DNA of 28,405 nucleotides from Collinsella sp. GTDB lineage: Bacteria; Actinomycetota; Coriobacteriia; Coriobacteriales; Coriobacteriaceae. A program made the position numbers and the translations under genes. The notes under the pieces were generated by a model. That model saw only the letters and a program-made list of their open reading frames with translations, ran no database searches and was not told where the DNA came from. The stretch is taken from contig DXMJ01000025.1 in assembly GCA_019414265.1 (NCBI GenBank), positions 1-28,405 of the forward strand, in the 5' to 3' direction. Position 1 is the stretch's first letter; every line of letters begins with the position of its first letter. This document shows positions 15,235 to 22,421 of this stretch, in pieces.

Positions 15235-17382
15235 TTACTTTCCCTGCACCATGGTGAGGGAGATCTTCTTGCGGTCGCGATCGACCTTTTCAACCCACAC
15301 CTTGACCGTGTCACCGACGCGCACCACGTCGCTGGGGTGCTTGACGAAGCGGTTGGCCAGCTTGGAGATGTGCACGAGGCCGTCCTGGTGCACGCCCACG
15401 TCGACGAAGGCGCCAAAGTCCACAACGTTGCGCACCGTGCCCTTGAGTTCCATGCCGGGCTCCAGGTCGTCGATCGAAAGCGCCGAGCGGCTAAAGACCA
15501 CCTCGGGCGCGTCGTCGCGCGGGTCGCGGCCGGGCTTCTTGAGCTCGTTGACGATGTCGATGAGCGTTAAGGTGCCGCAGTCCAGGTCGCTTGCCAGCGC
15601 CGAGATGCTGCCCAGGCGGCGCTCGATATCGGGCACGCCGCCGCGGCTGAGCTCGCTTGCCGCAACGCCGGCGCGCTCCAGGACGGCCGTGGCCACCTCG
15701 TAGCTTTCGGGGTGGACGCTTGTCGCGTCGAGCGGGTTCTTGCCGCCGCTGATGCGCAGGAAACCTGCGGCGTTGAGGTACGCCTTGGGTCCCAGCTTGG
15801 GGACCTTCTTGAGCTGGCGGCGATCGGTAAAGGCGCCGTTTTCCTCGCGGTAGGCCACGATGTTTTTGGCTACGCTCGGCGTAATGCCCGACACGTAGCC
15901 CAGCAGGCTTGCGCTCGCGGTGTTGACGTCGACGCCCACACGGTTGACGACGTCTTCCACCACGTGGCCCAGGGTGCGCGAAAGCTCGGCCTGGTCAAGG
16001 TCGTGCTGGTACTGGCCAACGCCGATGGACTGGGGCGGAATCTTGACGAGCTCTGCCAGCGGGTCTTGCAGACGGCGGCCCAGGCTCATGGCGCCACGTA
16101 CGGTGACGTCCAGGTCGGGATATTCCTGGCTGGCGAGCTCGGAGGCGGAGTACACCGACGCGCCGGCCTCGTTGACGATGGTGTAACGAAGGCTGGGCGC
16201 CTGCTCGGTAATGAACTCCGAGACGACTTCCTCGGTCTCGCGGCTGGCGGTGCCGTTGCCGATGACGATGGTGTTGACGCCGTCCTTCTTGACGAGGCGG
16301 GCGAGCTCGCGCTTGGTGCCGGCGACGTCGTGGCGCGGCTTGGTGGGATAGACCACGCCGTGGTCGAGTAGCTTGCCGGTCTCGTCCATGACGGCGACCT
16401 TGCAGCCGGTGCGGTAGCCCGGATCGAGCGCGAGCACGCGGGCGCCGCGCACGGGGCGTGCCGAGAGCAGGCCTTCGAGATTCTTGGCAAAGACGTTGAT
16501 GGCCTCGGTCTGGGCGCGGACGGTGAGTTTGGCGCGTGCCTCGCGCTCCAGCGAGGGGGCCATGAGGCGCTTGTAACCGTCAGCGATAGCGGCGTCAAAG
16601 ACGGGCGCAAAGACGCCCTGGCGACGGGGCCAGCGGCTGCCGAGGCGCGCCGTGGCGGCGGCACCGTCGACGTTCACGCGTACGCGGAGCTTGCCCTCGC
16701 GCTCGCCGCGGTCGATAGCCAGCACGCGGTGGTTGGGGATGCGGCGCAGCGGTTCGTCATAGCTGTAGTACGGCTCGTAGGGGGTCTTCTCGGCGGGGTC
16801 GGTGGCCTCAACGACGATGTCGGCGGTGTTTTGCGTAAAGGCGCGCAGATCGGCGACGTTCTCGGGGTCCTCGGCCACCGTCTCGGCCACGATGTCGGCG
16901 GCGCCGGCGAGCGCCTTTTCGGGCGTGTCGAAGCCGGCCTCCTCGTTGACGTATGCCGCGGCGGCGTCGAGCGCGCTGCCCTTGGCCGAGGCCTGCATGA
17001 TGATCATATTGGCGAGCGGCTCGAGTCCCGCCTCGCGGGCCTTCTGTGCTCGGGTCATGCGCTTTTTGCGGTAGGGTTTGTAGAGGTCCTCGACGCGCTG
17101 GAGCTGCGTGGCCTCGCGAATCTGCTGCTCAAGCTCGGGCGTGAGCTTGCCCTGCGCGTCGATGAGCAGGATGACGTCCTCTTTGCGCTGCTCAAGATTG
17201 CGCAGGTAGGACAGGCGCTCGTCGAGCGCGCGCAGGGCGACGTCATCCATGCCGCCGGTGGCCTCTTTACGGTAGCGCGAGATAAAGGGGATGGTGTTGC
17301 CCTCGTCGATGAGCTTGACGGCTGCCTCGACGTCGGCGGCCTTAAGGTTGAGCTCGCGCGCGAGCTGGGCGATAAGATCCAT
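15235..17382 (-). CDS. tex: Tex-family S1 RNA-binding protein
   Basis: A 715-residue Tex protein, an RNA/nucleic-acid-binding factor tied to transcription. The domain order is complete: N-terminal helical Tex_N starting MDLIAQLARELNLK, with IPFISRYRKEATGGMDD; a YqgF-like RNase H fold with LALDPGYRTGCKVAVMDE; helix-hairpin-helix units (VDVNTASASLLGYVSGI and KLGPKAYLNAAGFLRI); and a C-terminal S1 domain (GTVRNVVDFGAFVDVGV, GLVHISKLAN). Normal length is 700-780. I choose ATG 17382, four bases after AAGGAG. The frame continues 29 codons upstream to 17469, but that part has no ribosome binding site, resembles no Tex N terminus and enters the inverted repeat at 17465. A CCCAAAA/TTTTGGG hairpin at 17441-17459 lies in the probable promoter region. 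Confidence 0.95.
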   Translation of the reverse strand: MDLIAQLARELNLKAADVEAAVKLIDEGNTIPFISRYRKEATGGMDDVALRALDERLSYLRNLEQRKEDVILLIDAQGKLTPELEQQIREATQLQRVEDLYKPYRKKRMTRAQKAREAGLEPLANMIIMQASAKGSALDAAAAYVNEEAGFDTPEKALAGAADIVAETVAEDPENVADLRAFTQNTADIVVEATDPAEKTPYEPYYSYDEPLRRIPNHRVLAIDRGEREGKLRVRVNVDGAAATARLGSRWPRRQGVFAPVFDAAIADGYKRLMAPSLEREARAKLTVRAQTEAINVFAKNLEGLLSARPVRGARVLALDPGYRTGCKVAVMDETGKLLDHGVVYPTKPRHDVAGTKRELARLVKKDGVNTIVIGNGTASRETEEVVSEFITEQAPSLRYTIVNEAGASVYSASELASQEYPDLDVTVRGAMSLGRRLQDPLAELVKIPPQSIGVGQYQHDLDQAELSRTLGHVVEDVVNRVGVDVNTASASLLGYVSGITPSVAKNIVAYREENGAFTDRRQLKKVPKLGPKAYLNAAGFLRISGGKNPLDATSVHPESYEVATAVLERAGVAASELSRGGVPDIERRLGSISALASDLDCGTLTLIDIVNELKKPGRDPRDDAPEVVFSRSALSIDDLEPGMELKGTVRNVVDFGAFVDVGVHQDGLVHISKLANRFVKHPSDVVRVGDTVKVWVEKVDRDRKKISLTMVQGK

Positions 17383-17464
17383 GGGACTCCTTGCGTTTAA
17401 GGTGCGTTTGCAGCACAGAGCTACCAAGGATACCACCCGTCCCAAAAGACTGTTTTGGGGCCGC

Positions 17465-17624
17465 GCCATGAAAGCGGCCTATCTACTACGTTTGAACCGT
17501 GTGGGTCGACCATCCCCCGGTTTTCCGAAAAGTGGCAAGCCGTTTACCTGCGGTTTTTATTCCGCGAAATTTGGCATGGTTGAGGGCGATCGGTTAAACG
17601 TAGTAGATAGGCCGCTTTCGTGGC
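17465..17624. repeat. 160-bp element with 29-bp near-perfect terminal inverted repeats
   Basis: The left arm (17465-17493, opening GCCATGAAAGCGGCCTATC) and right arm (17596-17624) are reverse complements at 28 of 29 positions. Pairing continues inward with GAACCG/CGGTT across one bulged base. The 102-bp interior is partly self-complementary (GACCATCCCC against GGTTGAGGGCGAT). It is located in the 411-bp spacer between the divergent sides of tex and the Gfo/Idh/MocA gene, upstream of tex and downstream of the oxidoreductase. The remainder of that spacer holds the oxidoreductase terminator (17686-17720), a CTGAG/CTCAG hairpin (17637-17664) and the tex promoter region. No gene is credible there. 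Confidence 0.82.
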
Positions 17625-17685
17625 GAACGAATCAAGCTGAGGTGCAAAAAGGCCCCCATCTCAGAAAAATCGTCAGCGAAGTAGC

Positions 17686-17720
17686 AAAAAGCCCCGCGGG
17701 CAGGAGGCTGCTCGCGGGGC
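17686..17720 (-). terminator. Terminator of the Gfo/Idh/MocA gene and its operon
   Basis: Read on the minus strand, GCCCCGCG (17713-17720) and CGCGGGGC (17691-17698) form an 8-bp stem with an inner GCAG/CTGC pairing. TTTTT follows (17686-17690). It lies 74 bases after the oxidoreductase stop codon. Confidence 0.85.
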
Positions 17721-17793
17721 AAAGAAGAGGGGCTTATTTGTGGCGGACCGAGGGGCTCGGCATGGGGTTTCTGTCGCGGCCGCTCTTAAGGCG

Positions 17794-18834
17794 TTACAGC
17801 TCGACGAGCTGGCCGGTCTCGGCGGCCTCCTTGACGGCGTTGAGAAGCGTGAGCGTCTTGACGTTGTCGGCCGGCGTCACGACGGGCTCGACCTCGCGGC
17901 GGACGACCTTCACAAAGTGCTTGAGCTGCATCTTGTGGGGAAGCGCCGGGTCGACGGCCGGAATCTCCATCTGCAGCGGCTTGTGCCAGTTAGAGGCGCC
18001 GTCGTAGGAGAACTGGTGCAGGCGGGGCAGCGACAGGGCGCCCAAGGTTCCGCCGATAAAGTAGGCGTCAGCGTCGAAGGGGCGGTACTGCGGATCCTCG
18101 CGAGCGGTTGCCTCCCAGTTCCAGGGGCTGGCGGTGGCGTCGGAGATGGTCATGCTCGCGAGCGCGCCATCGGCAAAGCGGACGTTGACCACGGCGGAGT
18201 CCTCGGTCTCAAAACCGCGGGCGGCGCTGGACTGCATGCCCTGGACGGCAACGGGCTCGCCCAACAGGTAGCGGAGCAGGTCGACGTCGTGCACCAGGTT
18301 GACCAGGATCGGGCCAGCACCCTTCTTGCGGCGCCACTCGACATCGAAGTACTCGTCGTTCTTATAGATCATGTAGTGGAAGCTCGACACGGTGAGCTTG
18401 CCCAGCTCGCCGGACTCGATGATCTCCTTGGCCTTGTTGACGAAGGGGTTGTGGCGACGGTGCTGACCCACGAGCACGGGCACACCGGCGGTCTCGGCCT
18501 CGGCGGCGAAGGCCTGGGCATCCTCAAGATCGTTGGAGATCGGCTTTTCGACCAGCGGCACGATGTTGCGCTTGATGGCCTCGCGAGCAACGCCCAGGTG
18601 CAGGTCGTTGGGGGTGGCGATGATGACGGCCTCGGGCTTGACCTCGTCCATCATCTGGGCGGGATCGGTAAAGAACGGCACGCCGGCGGCCTCGGCCGTG
18701 GCGCGGGCGCCCTCAAAGGCGTCGGCGATGGCGACGAGCTCGGCCTCGGGCTCCTCGGTGACAAAGCGGATGTGGTTGCGGCCCATGGCGCCGGCGCCGA
18801 TGACGGCAATGCGGACGGGGTTGAGCTCAGACAT
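17794..18834 (-). CDS. Gfo/Idh/MocA family NAD(P)-dependent oxidoreductase
   Basis: A 346-residue two-domain dehydrogenase. The Rossmann motif IAVIGAGAMG starts at residue 9. ATPNDLH (74-80) lines the cofactor site, EKPIS (96-100) carries the conserved Lys97, and NLVHDVDLLRYLLG (179-192) is the conserved catalytic segment with His182. The C-terminal half is the alpha/beta substrate domain. Family members oxidise or reduce sugars, inositols and related polyols. It is the last gene of an apparent minus-strand unit with an SDR dehydrogenase and an MFS carrier, so it probably acts on the imported compound or a derivative. ATG 18834 is six bases after GGAG. A perfect 33-bp palindrome separates it from the MFS gene, and may lower or decouple its expression. 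Confidence 0.9.
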   Translation of the reverse strand: MSELNPVRIAVIGAGAMGRNHIRFVTEEPEAELVAIADAFEGARATAEAAGVPFFTDPAQMMDEVKPEAVIIATPNDLHLGVAREAIKRNIVPLVEKPISNDLEDAQAFAAEAETAGVPVLVGQHRRHNPFVNKAKEIIESGELGKLTVSSFHYMIYKNDEYFDVEWRRKKGAGPILVNLVHDVDLLRYLLGEPVAVQGMQSSAARGFETEDSAVVNVRFADGALASMTISDATASPWNWEATAREDPQYRPFDADAYFIGGTLGALSLPRLHQFSYDGASNWHKPLQMEIPAVDPALPHKMQLKHFVKVVRREVEPVVTPADNVKTLTLLNAVKEAAETGQLVEL

Positions 18835-18862
18835 TTCGACTCCTTAATGCTGGTGGCTGGCG

Positions 18863-18895
18863 AATGTGGCAAAGGGACTGTCCCTTTGCCACATT
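18863..18895. repeat. 33-bp perfect palindrome, GGGAC/GTCCC family, copy 2
   Basis: AATGTGGCAAAGGGAC (18863-18878) and GTCCCTTTGCCACATT (18880-18895) are exact reverse complements around one base. The unit sits inside an apparent operon, seven bases past the MFS stop codon. It shares 14 of 16 arm bases with the copy at 5760-5792; where the copies differ (TGAC/TGGC) both arms changed together, so pairing is conserved. Confidence 0.9.
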
Positions 18896-18902
18896 GGTAT
18901 AA

Positions 18903-20159
18903 CTAGGCGGACTTCTTCTTGCTGTCGGAGACCATCATGTAGACGGTGAGCACGACGGCGATGGCGGCGATCACGATGGCGCCGTAGAAGGACTGCTGGT
19001 AGGCAGCGCTGCCGGCCTCGGCGTGATACAGCACGGCGGTGATGGGCTGGCTGATCCAGGTAGAAGCGGCATAGCCCAAGAACATGATGCCGTAGTTGAC
19101 ACCGATGTTGCTGGTGCCAAAGGCGCCACCGGTAAGCGGCGGGTAGATGACGAGCAGGGCGCCAAAGCTAAAGCCGAGCAGGGCGAGCGCCACAAAGAAC
19201 ATGCTCTGCGTAAAGCTCATCGACATGATGACGAGTGCGACGATGGTGACGACAAGGCTGATGAGCAGCGACTTGTAGGCGCCGAGCTTGTCGATGATCT
19301 GACCAAAGGACAGACGGCCGACCAGGTTGGCGCAGGTGTTGACGGAGACCACCACGCCACCGAGGGCGACGGCCGCGGCGCTCGTGGGGTCGGCGAAGAG
19401 CTGGACGGCGGCGATGGAGGCAACCTTGCCCACGAGCAGGGTGCCCGCGGTGGCGGCAAAGGCGAAGGTGACGATGAGGACCCAGAAGCGCGGGGTCTTG
19501 ACCATCTCGCCTGGGGTGAGGTCGCCGAAGGTGCCGGCGTGCGCACCGCCCTTGGGGGCCTCGAAGCCCTCGGGCAGCCAGCCGGCCTCGGGGGCCTTCA
19601 GGAACAGGGCGGAGGCGGCGATCATTACAAAGAAGATGACGCCGAGTGCCTTGAGGGCGCCAAAGATGCCGAGACTCGGGATGAGCAGCGAGGCGAGCAC
19701 CGGGGACAGCACGGCGGGGCCGGCGGTGGAGGCGGCAAGGGTGATGCCGGAGGCGAGGCCCTTCTTGTCGATGAACCACTTTTGGCCGGTGGTGAGCGCC
19801 GGGTTGTAGCCCAGGCCATTGCCGATGGCGGCGACGAGCGAGAACCACAGGTAGAACTGCCACGGCTCGGTAACGGTGCCGGACATGAACCAGCCCAGGC
19901 CGTAGCACACGGCGGCGGCGATCACGACGTTGCGCGGGCCGATCTTATCGGAGATGCGGCCGGCGAAGATGCCCGTTACGGCCATGATGGTCTGAAAGAC
20001 CGGGAAAGCCCAGGTAAGAGCGCTGGACCACTCGGGGTAGACGGCGAGCAGGTTCTTGCTCACGACGGAATACAGCGCGATGGAGCTGATGAAGAACATG
20101 GTGACGCACGCGGCGGAAAGCACGACGGCGCGACCCTTGTTGGAGTTGGTGGAAGCCAT
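18903..20159 (-). CDS. MFS transporter of the OFA (oxalate/formate antiporter-like) family
   Basis: A 418-residue inner-membrane carrier with about 12 hydrophobic helices in two six-helix halves and a polar loop around residues 205-230. The loop between helices 2 and 3 reads GRISDKIGPRNV, the MFS signature A, repeated in the second half as GRLSFGQIIDKLGAYKS. The fourth/fifth helix block GNGLGYNPALTTGQKWFIDKKG (a longer run here is only the family hallmark position, about 132-153) is typical of OFA carriers, which move small carboxylates. The protein lies between an SDR and a Gfo/Idh/MocA enzyme in the same direction, so a hydroxy-acid or sugar-acid substrate is a reasonable inference. The upstream ribosome binding site is weak (AGAAAGAG). 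A basic tail KKKSA ends it. Confidence 0.88.
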   Translation of the reverse strand: MASTNSNKGRAVVLSAACVTMFFISSIALYSVVSKNLLAVYPEWSSALTWAFPVFQTIMAVTGIFAGRISDKIGPRNVVIAAAVCYGLGWFMSGTVTEPWQFYLWFSLVAAIGNGLGYNPALTTGQKWFIDKKGLASGITLAASTAGPAVLSPVLASLLIPSLGIFGALKALGVIFFVMIAASALFLKAPEAGWLPEGFEAPKGGAHAGTFGDLTPGEMVKTPRFWVLIVTFAFAATAGTLLVGKVASIAAVQLFADPTSAAAVALGGVVVSVNTCANLVGRLSFGQIIDKLGAYKSLLISLVVTIVALVIMSMSFTQSMFFVALALLGFSFGALLVIYPPLTGGAFGTSNIGVNYGIMFLGYAASTWISQPITAVLYHAEAGSAAYQQSFYGAIVIAAIAVVLTVYMMVSDSKKKSA

Positions 20160-20224
20160 TGGACTCTTTCTAATCGATGCGGGGGAGGGGCAGGCGTCAC
20201 CGCGAGCCTCCCTGTCAGGCTGGT

Positions 20225-21106
20225 TTACTGGTCAGTGGGCTTTGCGACGCCAGACTCGTCGGACCAAAGCTCGACACCCTTGTTCTTGAGGTAGTTGTCG
20301 GCAAAGGCTCGACGGCCGCCGGGCTTGGCGGTGAGGTCGCCCATCATATTGGAGAAGCCGCCATCGACCTTGATGGCGTCGCCGGTGGTAAAGTCCGAGC
20401 GCTTGGACGCCAGGAACATGACGGCGTTGGCGATATCACTGACCTCGCCGATGCGGCGCGTGGCGATGAGGCGGCTGCGGCTCTTCTCGACCTCGGGGTC
20501 GGCGTAAAAGCTCGCCGACATCGGGGTCTTAACAAAGCAGGGCTCGACGCAGTTGGAGCGCACGCCGTAGGGGCCCCACTCGGCGGCGAGCATCTTGGAC
20601 ATCATGTTGACGCCGGCCTTGGTGGAGCTGTACACGCCCGAGAACGTCTCGGGGGAGTGGCTGGCAACGGTCGAGATGTGCACCAGGCGACCCTGGCCAG
20701 CCTTGATCATTTCGCGACCAAAGCGCTGCGAGGTGATGAAGTAGCCGGTGAGGTTGACGTTGATGACCTCGTTCCAGTCGGAGAGCGGCAGGTCCTCCAT
20801 GGCTGCGAAGCGCAGGATGCCGGCGGTGTTGACGAGGACGTCGACACCGCCGAAGTTGGCGATGGTGGCGTCGACGGCAGCCTGAACCTCGGCCTCGTCG
20901 GTGGCGTTCATCTTGTAACCCTCGGCGTGGATGCCAAACTCGGCAGCAAGGTCGGCGGCAGCGGCCTTGACCTTCTCCTCGTCCAGGTCGAGCAGGACGA
21001 CGTTGGCGCCGTTGCGGGCGAACTCGCGGCAAATCTCGACGCCCATACCGCCGAGCGCGCCGGTCACGGCGCAGACATCGCCCTCGAGCTTAAGCCAATT
21101 GCTCAT
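20225..21106 (-). CDS. SDR family NAD(P)-dependent oxidoreductase
   Basis: A 293-residue classical short-chain dehydrogenase. The cofactor motif TGALGGMG is at 15-22. Asp40 and Asp42 after the second strand (LLDLD) favour NAD over NADP. NTAG is at 93-96, the structural Asn118 in NVNLTG, and the active-site Tyr159-Lys163 in YSSTK. By spacing to Tyr159, the catalytic Ser position falls on Thr146 (HISTVAS), with Ser145 next to it. After the usual end near DGGFSNM (248-254) there is an extra tail of about 38 residues, which is longer than typical 250-aa members. It is the first gene of a minus-strand unit with the MFS and Gfo/Idh/MocA genes and is divergent from a LysR regulator. Polyol, sugar-acid or steroid substrates are all possible; none can be assigned. 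ATG 21106 follows AAGGGAAG. Confidence 0.9.
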   Translation of the reverse strand: MSNWLKLEGDVCAVTGALGGMGVEICREFARNGANVVLLDLDEEKVKAAAADLAAEFGIHAEGYKMNATDEAEVQAAVDATIANFGGVDVLVNTAGILRFAAMEDLPLSDWNEVINVNLTGYFITSQRFGREMIKAGQGRLVHISTVASHSPETFSGVYSSTKAGVNMMSKMLAAEWGPYGVRSNCVEPCFVKTPMSASFYADPEVEKSRSRLIATRRIGEVSDIANAVMFLASKRSDFTTGDAIKVDGGFSNMMGDLTAKPGGRRAFADNYLKNKGVELWSDESGVAKPTDQ

Positions 21107-21132
21107 AGGAACTTCCCTTCTTATGCCTCCCG

Positions 21133-21159
21133 GTGGGTCGCTCCCATTAACCGACCCAC
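21133..21159 (-). promoter_or_regulatory. Leader hairpin ahead of the SDR gene
   Basis: GTGGGTCG (21133-21140) and CGACCCAC (21152-21159) form a perfect 8-bp stem with an 11-nt loop. In the predicted minus-strand transcript it begins about ten bases after the start site and ends about 26 bases before the SDR start codon. It could protect the leader or act as an operator; the sequence does not decide. Confidence 0.45.
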
Positions 21160-21175
21160 GTGGTTTTCGCTGGTT

Positions 21176-21204
21176 ATCGTATGCTTTGCATTTGCGCAGG
21201 TGAA
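21176..21204 (-). promoter_or_regulatory. Candidate promoter of the SDR-MFS-oxidoreductase operon
   Basis: On the minus strand TTCACC (21199-21204) and TACGAT (21176-21181) are spaced 17 bp. Each matches four of six consensus bases. The spacer holds TTTGCGCA and repeated TGCA steps (TTGCAT at 21205-21210 beside it), which may be part of a LysR site. Confidence 0.45.
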
Positions 21205-21262
21205 TTGCATATTTGTTAGAATGGCGTTAACCATAGGTTTACACTGTGCGATGCAGTTTATT

Positions 21263-21272
21263 CTCAATTGAG
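21263..21272. promoter_or_regulatory. Perfect palindrome CTCAATTGAG in the LysR/SDR divergent region
   Basis: This 10-bp palindrome lies 67 bases before the LysR start. It sits just after a weak plus-strand promoter-like pair, TTTACA and TATTCT at 15-bp spacing. Position and symmetry suit an autoregulatory operator, but a T-N11-A LysR core is not unambiguous. Confidence 0.35.
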
Positions 21273-21339
21273 CGCATGACCTGCGAAAACAACCTCCTGT
21301 GGCACCATGTGGCCACGGGCGCGAAAACGGGAGATTAAC

Positions 21340-22218
21340 GTGTACGATCGACGACTTGAGGCCATATCGGCCGCCGCGGAGCTGGGAAGCTTCTCGCGCG
21401 CGGCGGCAAAACTACGTGTGTCGACCCCGGCTCTCGTCAAACAGGTGTCGGGGTTCGAGGCCGAGTTTGGCATCACGTTGTTCGAGCGCTCGCATTCGGG
21501 CGTTAAGGTGACGCCGGCGGGTGCGCTGCTGGTAGACGATGCGCGCTCGATCATGCGTCAGTCCGAGGATGCGTTGCGCCGTGCCCGACGCGCGGCGGGC
21601 GATGGCGGTGCCGTGCGCCTGGGCGTGTCGATGATGTGCCCGGGGCGCCAAACGCTGTCGATGTGGTCGGGCATCCACGATCTGGAACCGTCGCTGCGAT
21701 TTGAGATCGTGCCGGTAAGCGATCTCTACGACGAGCGCGAGACCGTCATGCGCAGCTTGGGCCGCGAGGTCGATGTGGTGCAATCGAGTTTTTCAACCCC
21801 ACGCTGGGGTGATGCCTGCCAAAAGCTCCTTATCGTCAACGTACCGTTTTATATTGATGTGCCGCGCACGAGCCCGCTGGCGCGCAGGAATCGCATTACG
21901 GTTGCCGACTTGGAGGGTATGCGTCTGCGCGTACTGCGCCACGGCAACGACGCCATGGACAGCCTGCGCATCGATCTTTTGGCCGATGGCGGCGTGGACG
22001 TGATCGACGTGGACAGTTTTGACTTTGCGCTCTTTAACGAGGCGGAGGAAAAGGGCGACGCGGTGCTCACTTGCGGGGCGTGGTCGGGCGTGCACCCGGC
22101 TTTTGTAGGCGTGCCGTTCCTATGTGGCCGCGAGGTGCCGGTCTTCTTGCACTACCCGCTCGAGCCCACCCTCCAAGTACAAAAATTCGTCAACGCCATG
22201 GCCCAACTCCTCAAGTAG
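21340..22218 (+). CDS. LysR family transcriptional regulator
   Basis: A 292-residue LysR-type regulator. The N-terminal winged helix-turn-helix covers about residues 5-62, with AAELGSFSRAAAKLRVSTPALVKQ as the recognition region (listed as its position, 11-34) and TLFERSHSGVKVTPAG after it. An effector-binding domain with two lobes follows from about residue 90 (VRLGVSMMC...). It is divergent from the SDR-MFS-oxidoreductase unit and so is its likely regulator, activated by the unit's substrate or a product. I choose GTG 21340, five bases after GGGAGA. An ATG at 21307 in frame lacks a ribosome binding site and would add 11 basic residues not typical of the family. A strong hairpin follows the gene. 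Confidence 0.9.
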   Translation: MYDRRLEAISAAAELGSFSRAAAKLRVSTPALVKQVSGFEAEFGITLFERSHSGVKVTPAGALLVDDARSIMRQSEDALRRARRAAGDGGAVRLGVSMMCPGRQTLSMWSGIHDLEPSLRFEIVPVSDLYDERETVMRSLGREVDVVQSSFSTPRWGDACQKLLIVNVPFYIDVPRTSPLARRNRITVADLEGMRLRVLRHGNDAMDSLRIDLLADGGVDVIDVDSFDFALFNEAEEKGDAVLTCGAWSGVHPAFVGVPFLCGREVPVFLHYPLEPTLQVQKFVNAMAQLLK

Positions 22219-22230
22219 CTTACACAAAAC

Positions 22231-22258
22231 GAGGCCCTGGCCAAACGGCCAGGGCCTC
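22231..22258 (+). terminator. Hairpin after the LysR gene
   Basis: A perfect 12-bp stem GAGGCCCTGGCC / GGCCAGGGCCTC encloses loop AAAC, 13 bases past the stop codon. The T run is poor (ACTAACCTTTATTCC), so termination may be only partly intrinsic. Confidence 0.75.
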
Positions 22259-22301
22259 ACTAACCTTTATTCCGTTTTAAACAACGGGCTGATTGCGCGC
22301 A

Positions 22302-22407
22302 GGAGGGTGCCCCGGGGCGGCGGGGTATTTCCTCCGCGCGCAGTTTCGCAGCGAAGCGAGAATGTTTGAGCACGGAGGAATTACCCCGCCGCCCCGGGGC
22401 ACCCTCC
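22302..22407. repeat. 106-bp long-armed inverted repeat (35-bp arms) between convergent genes
   Basis: The left arm 22302-22336 (opening GGAGGGTGCCCCGGGGCGGC) and right arm 22373-22407 are reverse complements at 34 of 35 positions. The 36-nt loop contains its own TTCGC-A-GCGAA hairpin. No T run follows on either strand. It lies between the LysR gene and the oppositely read ABC exporter genes. The architecture equals that of 14884-14955 (perfect arms, loop with TTCGCG-like motif), though the arms differ. Confidence 0.9.
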
Positions 22408-22421
22408 GTCAGTAACCGTTC

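Noticed and set aside
17383..17469. Extended tex start at 17469
   Set aside because: The 29 extra codons lack a ribosome binding site, do not resemble Tex N termini and enter an inverted repeat. ATG 17382 has AAGGAG at correct spacing.
19023..20294. Plus-strand frame opposite the MFS gene
   Set aside because: Gly/Glu/Asp-rich antisense product with no domain; the minus strand has a clear twelve-helix carrier.
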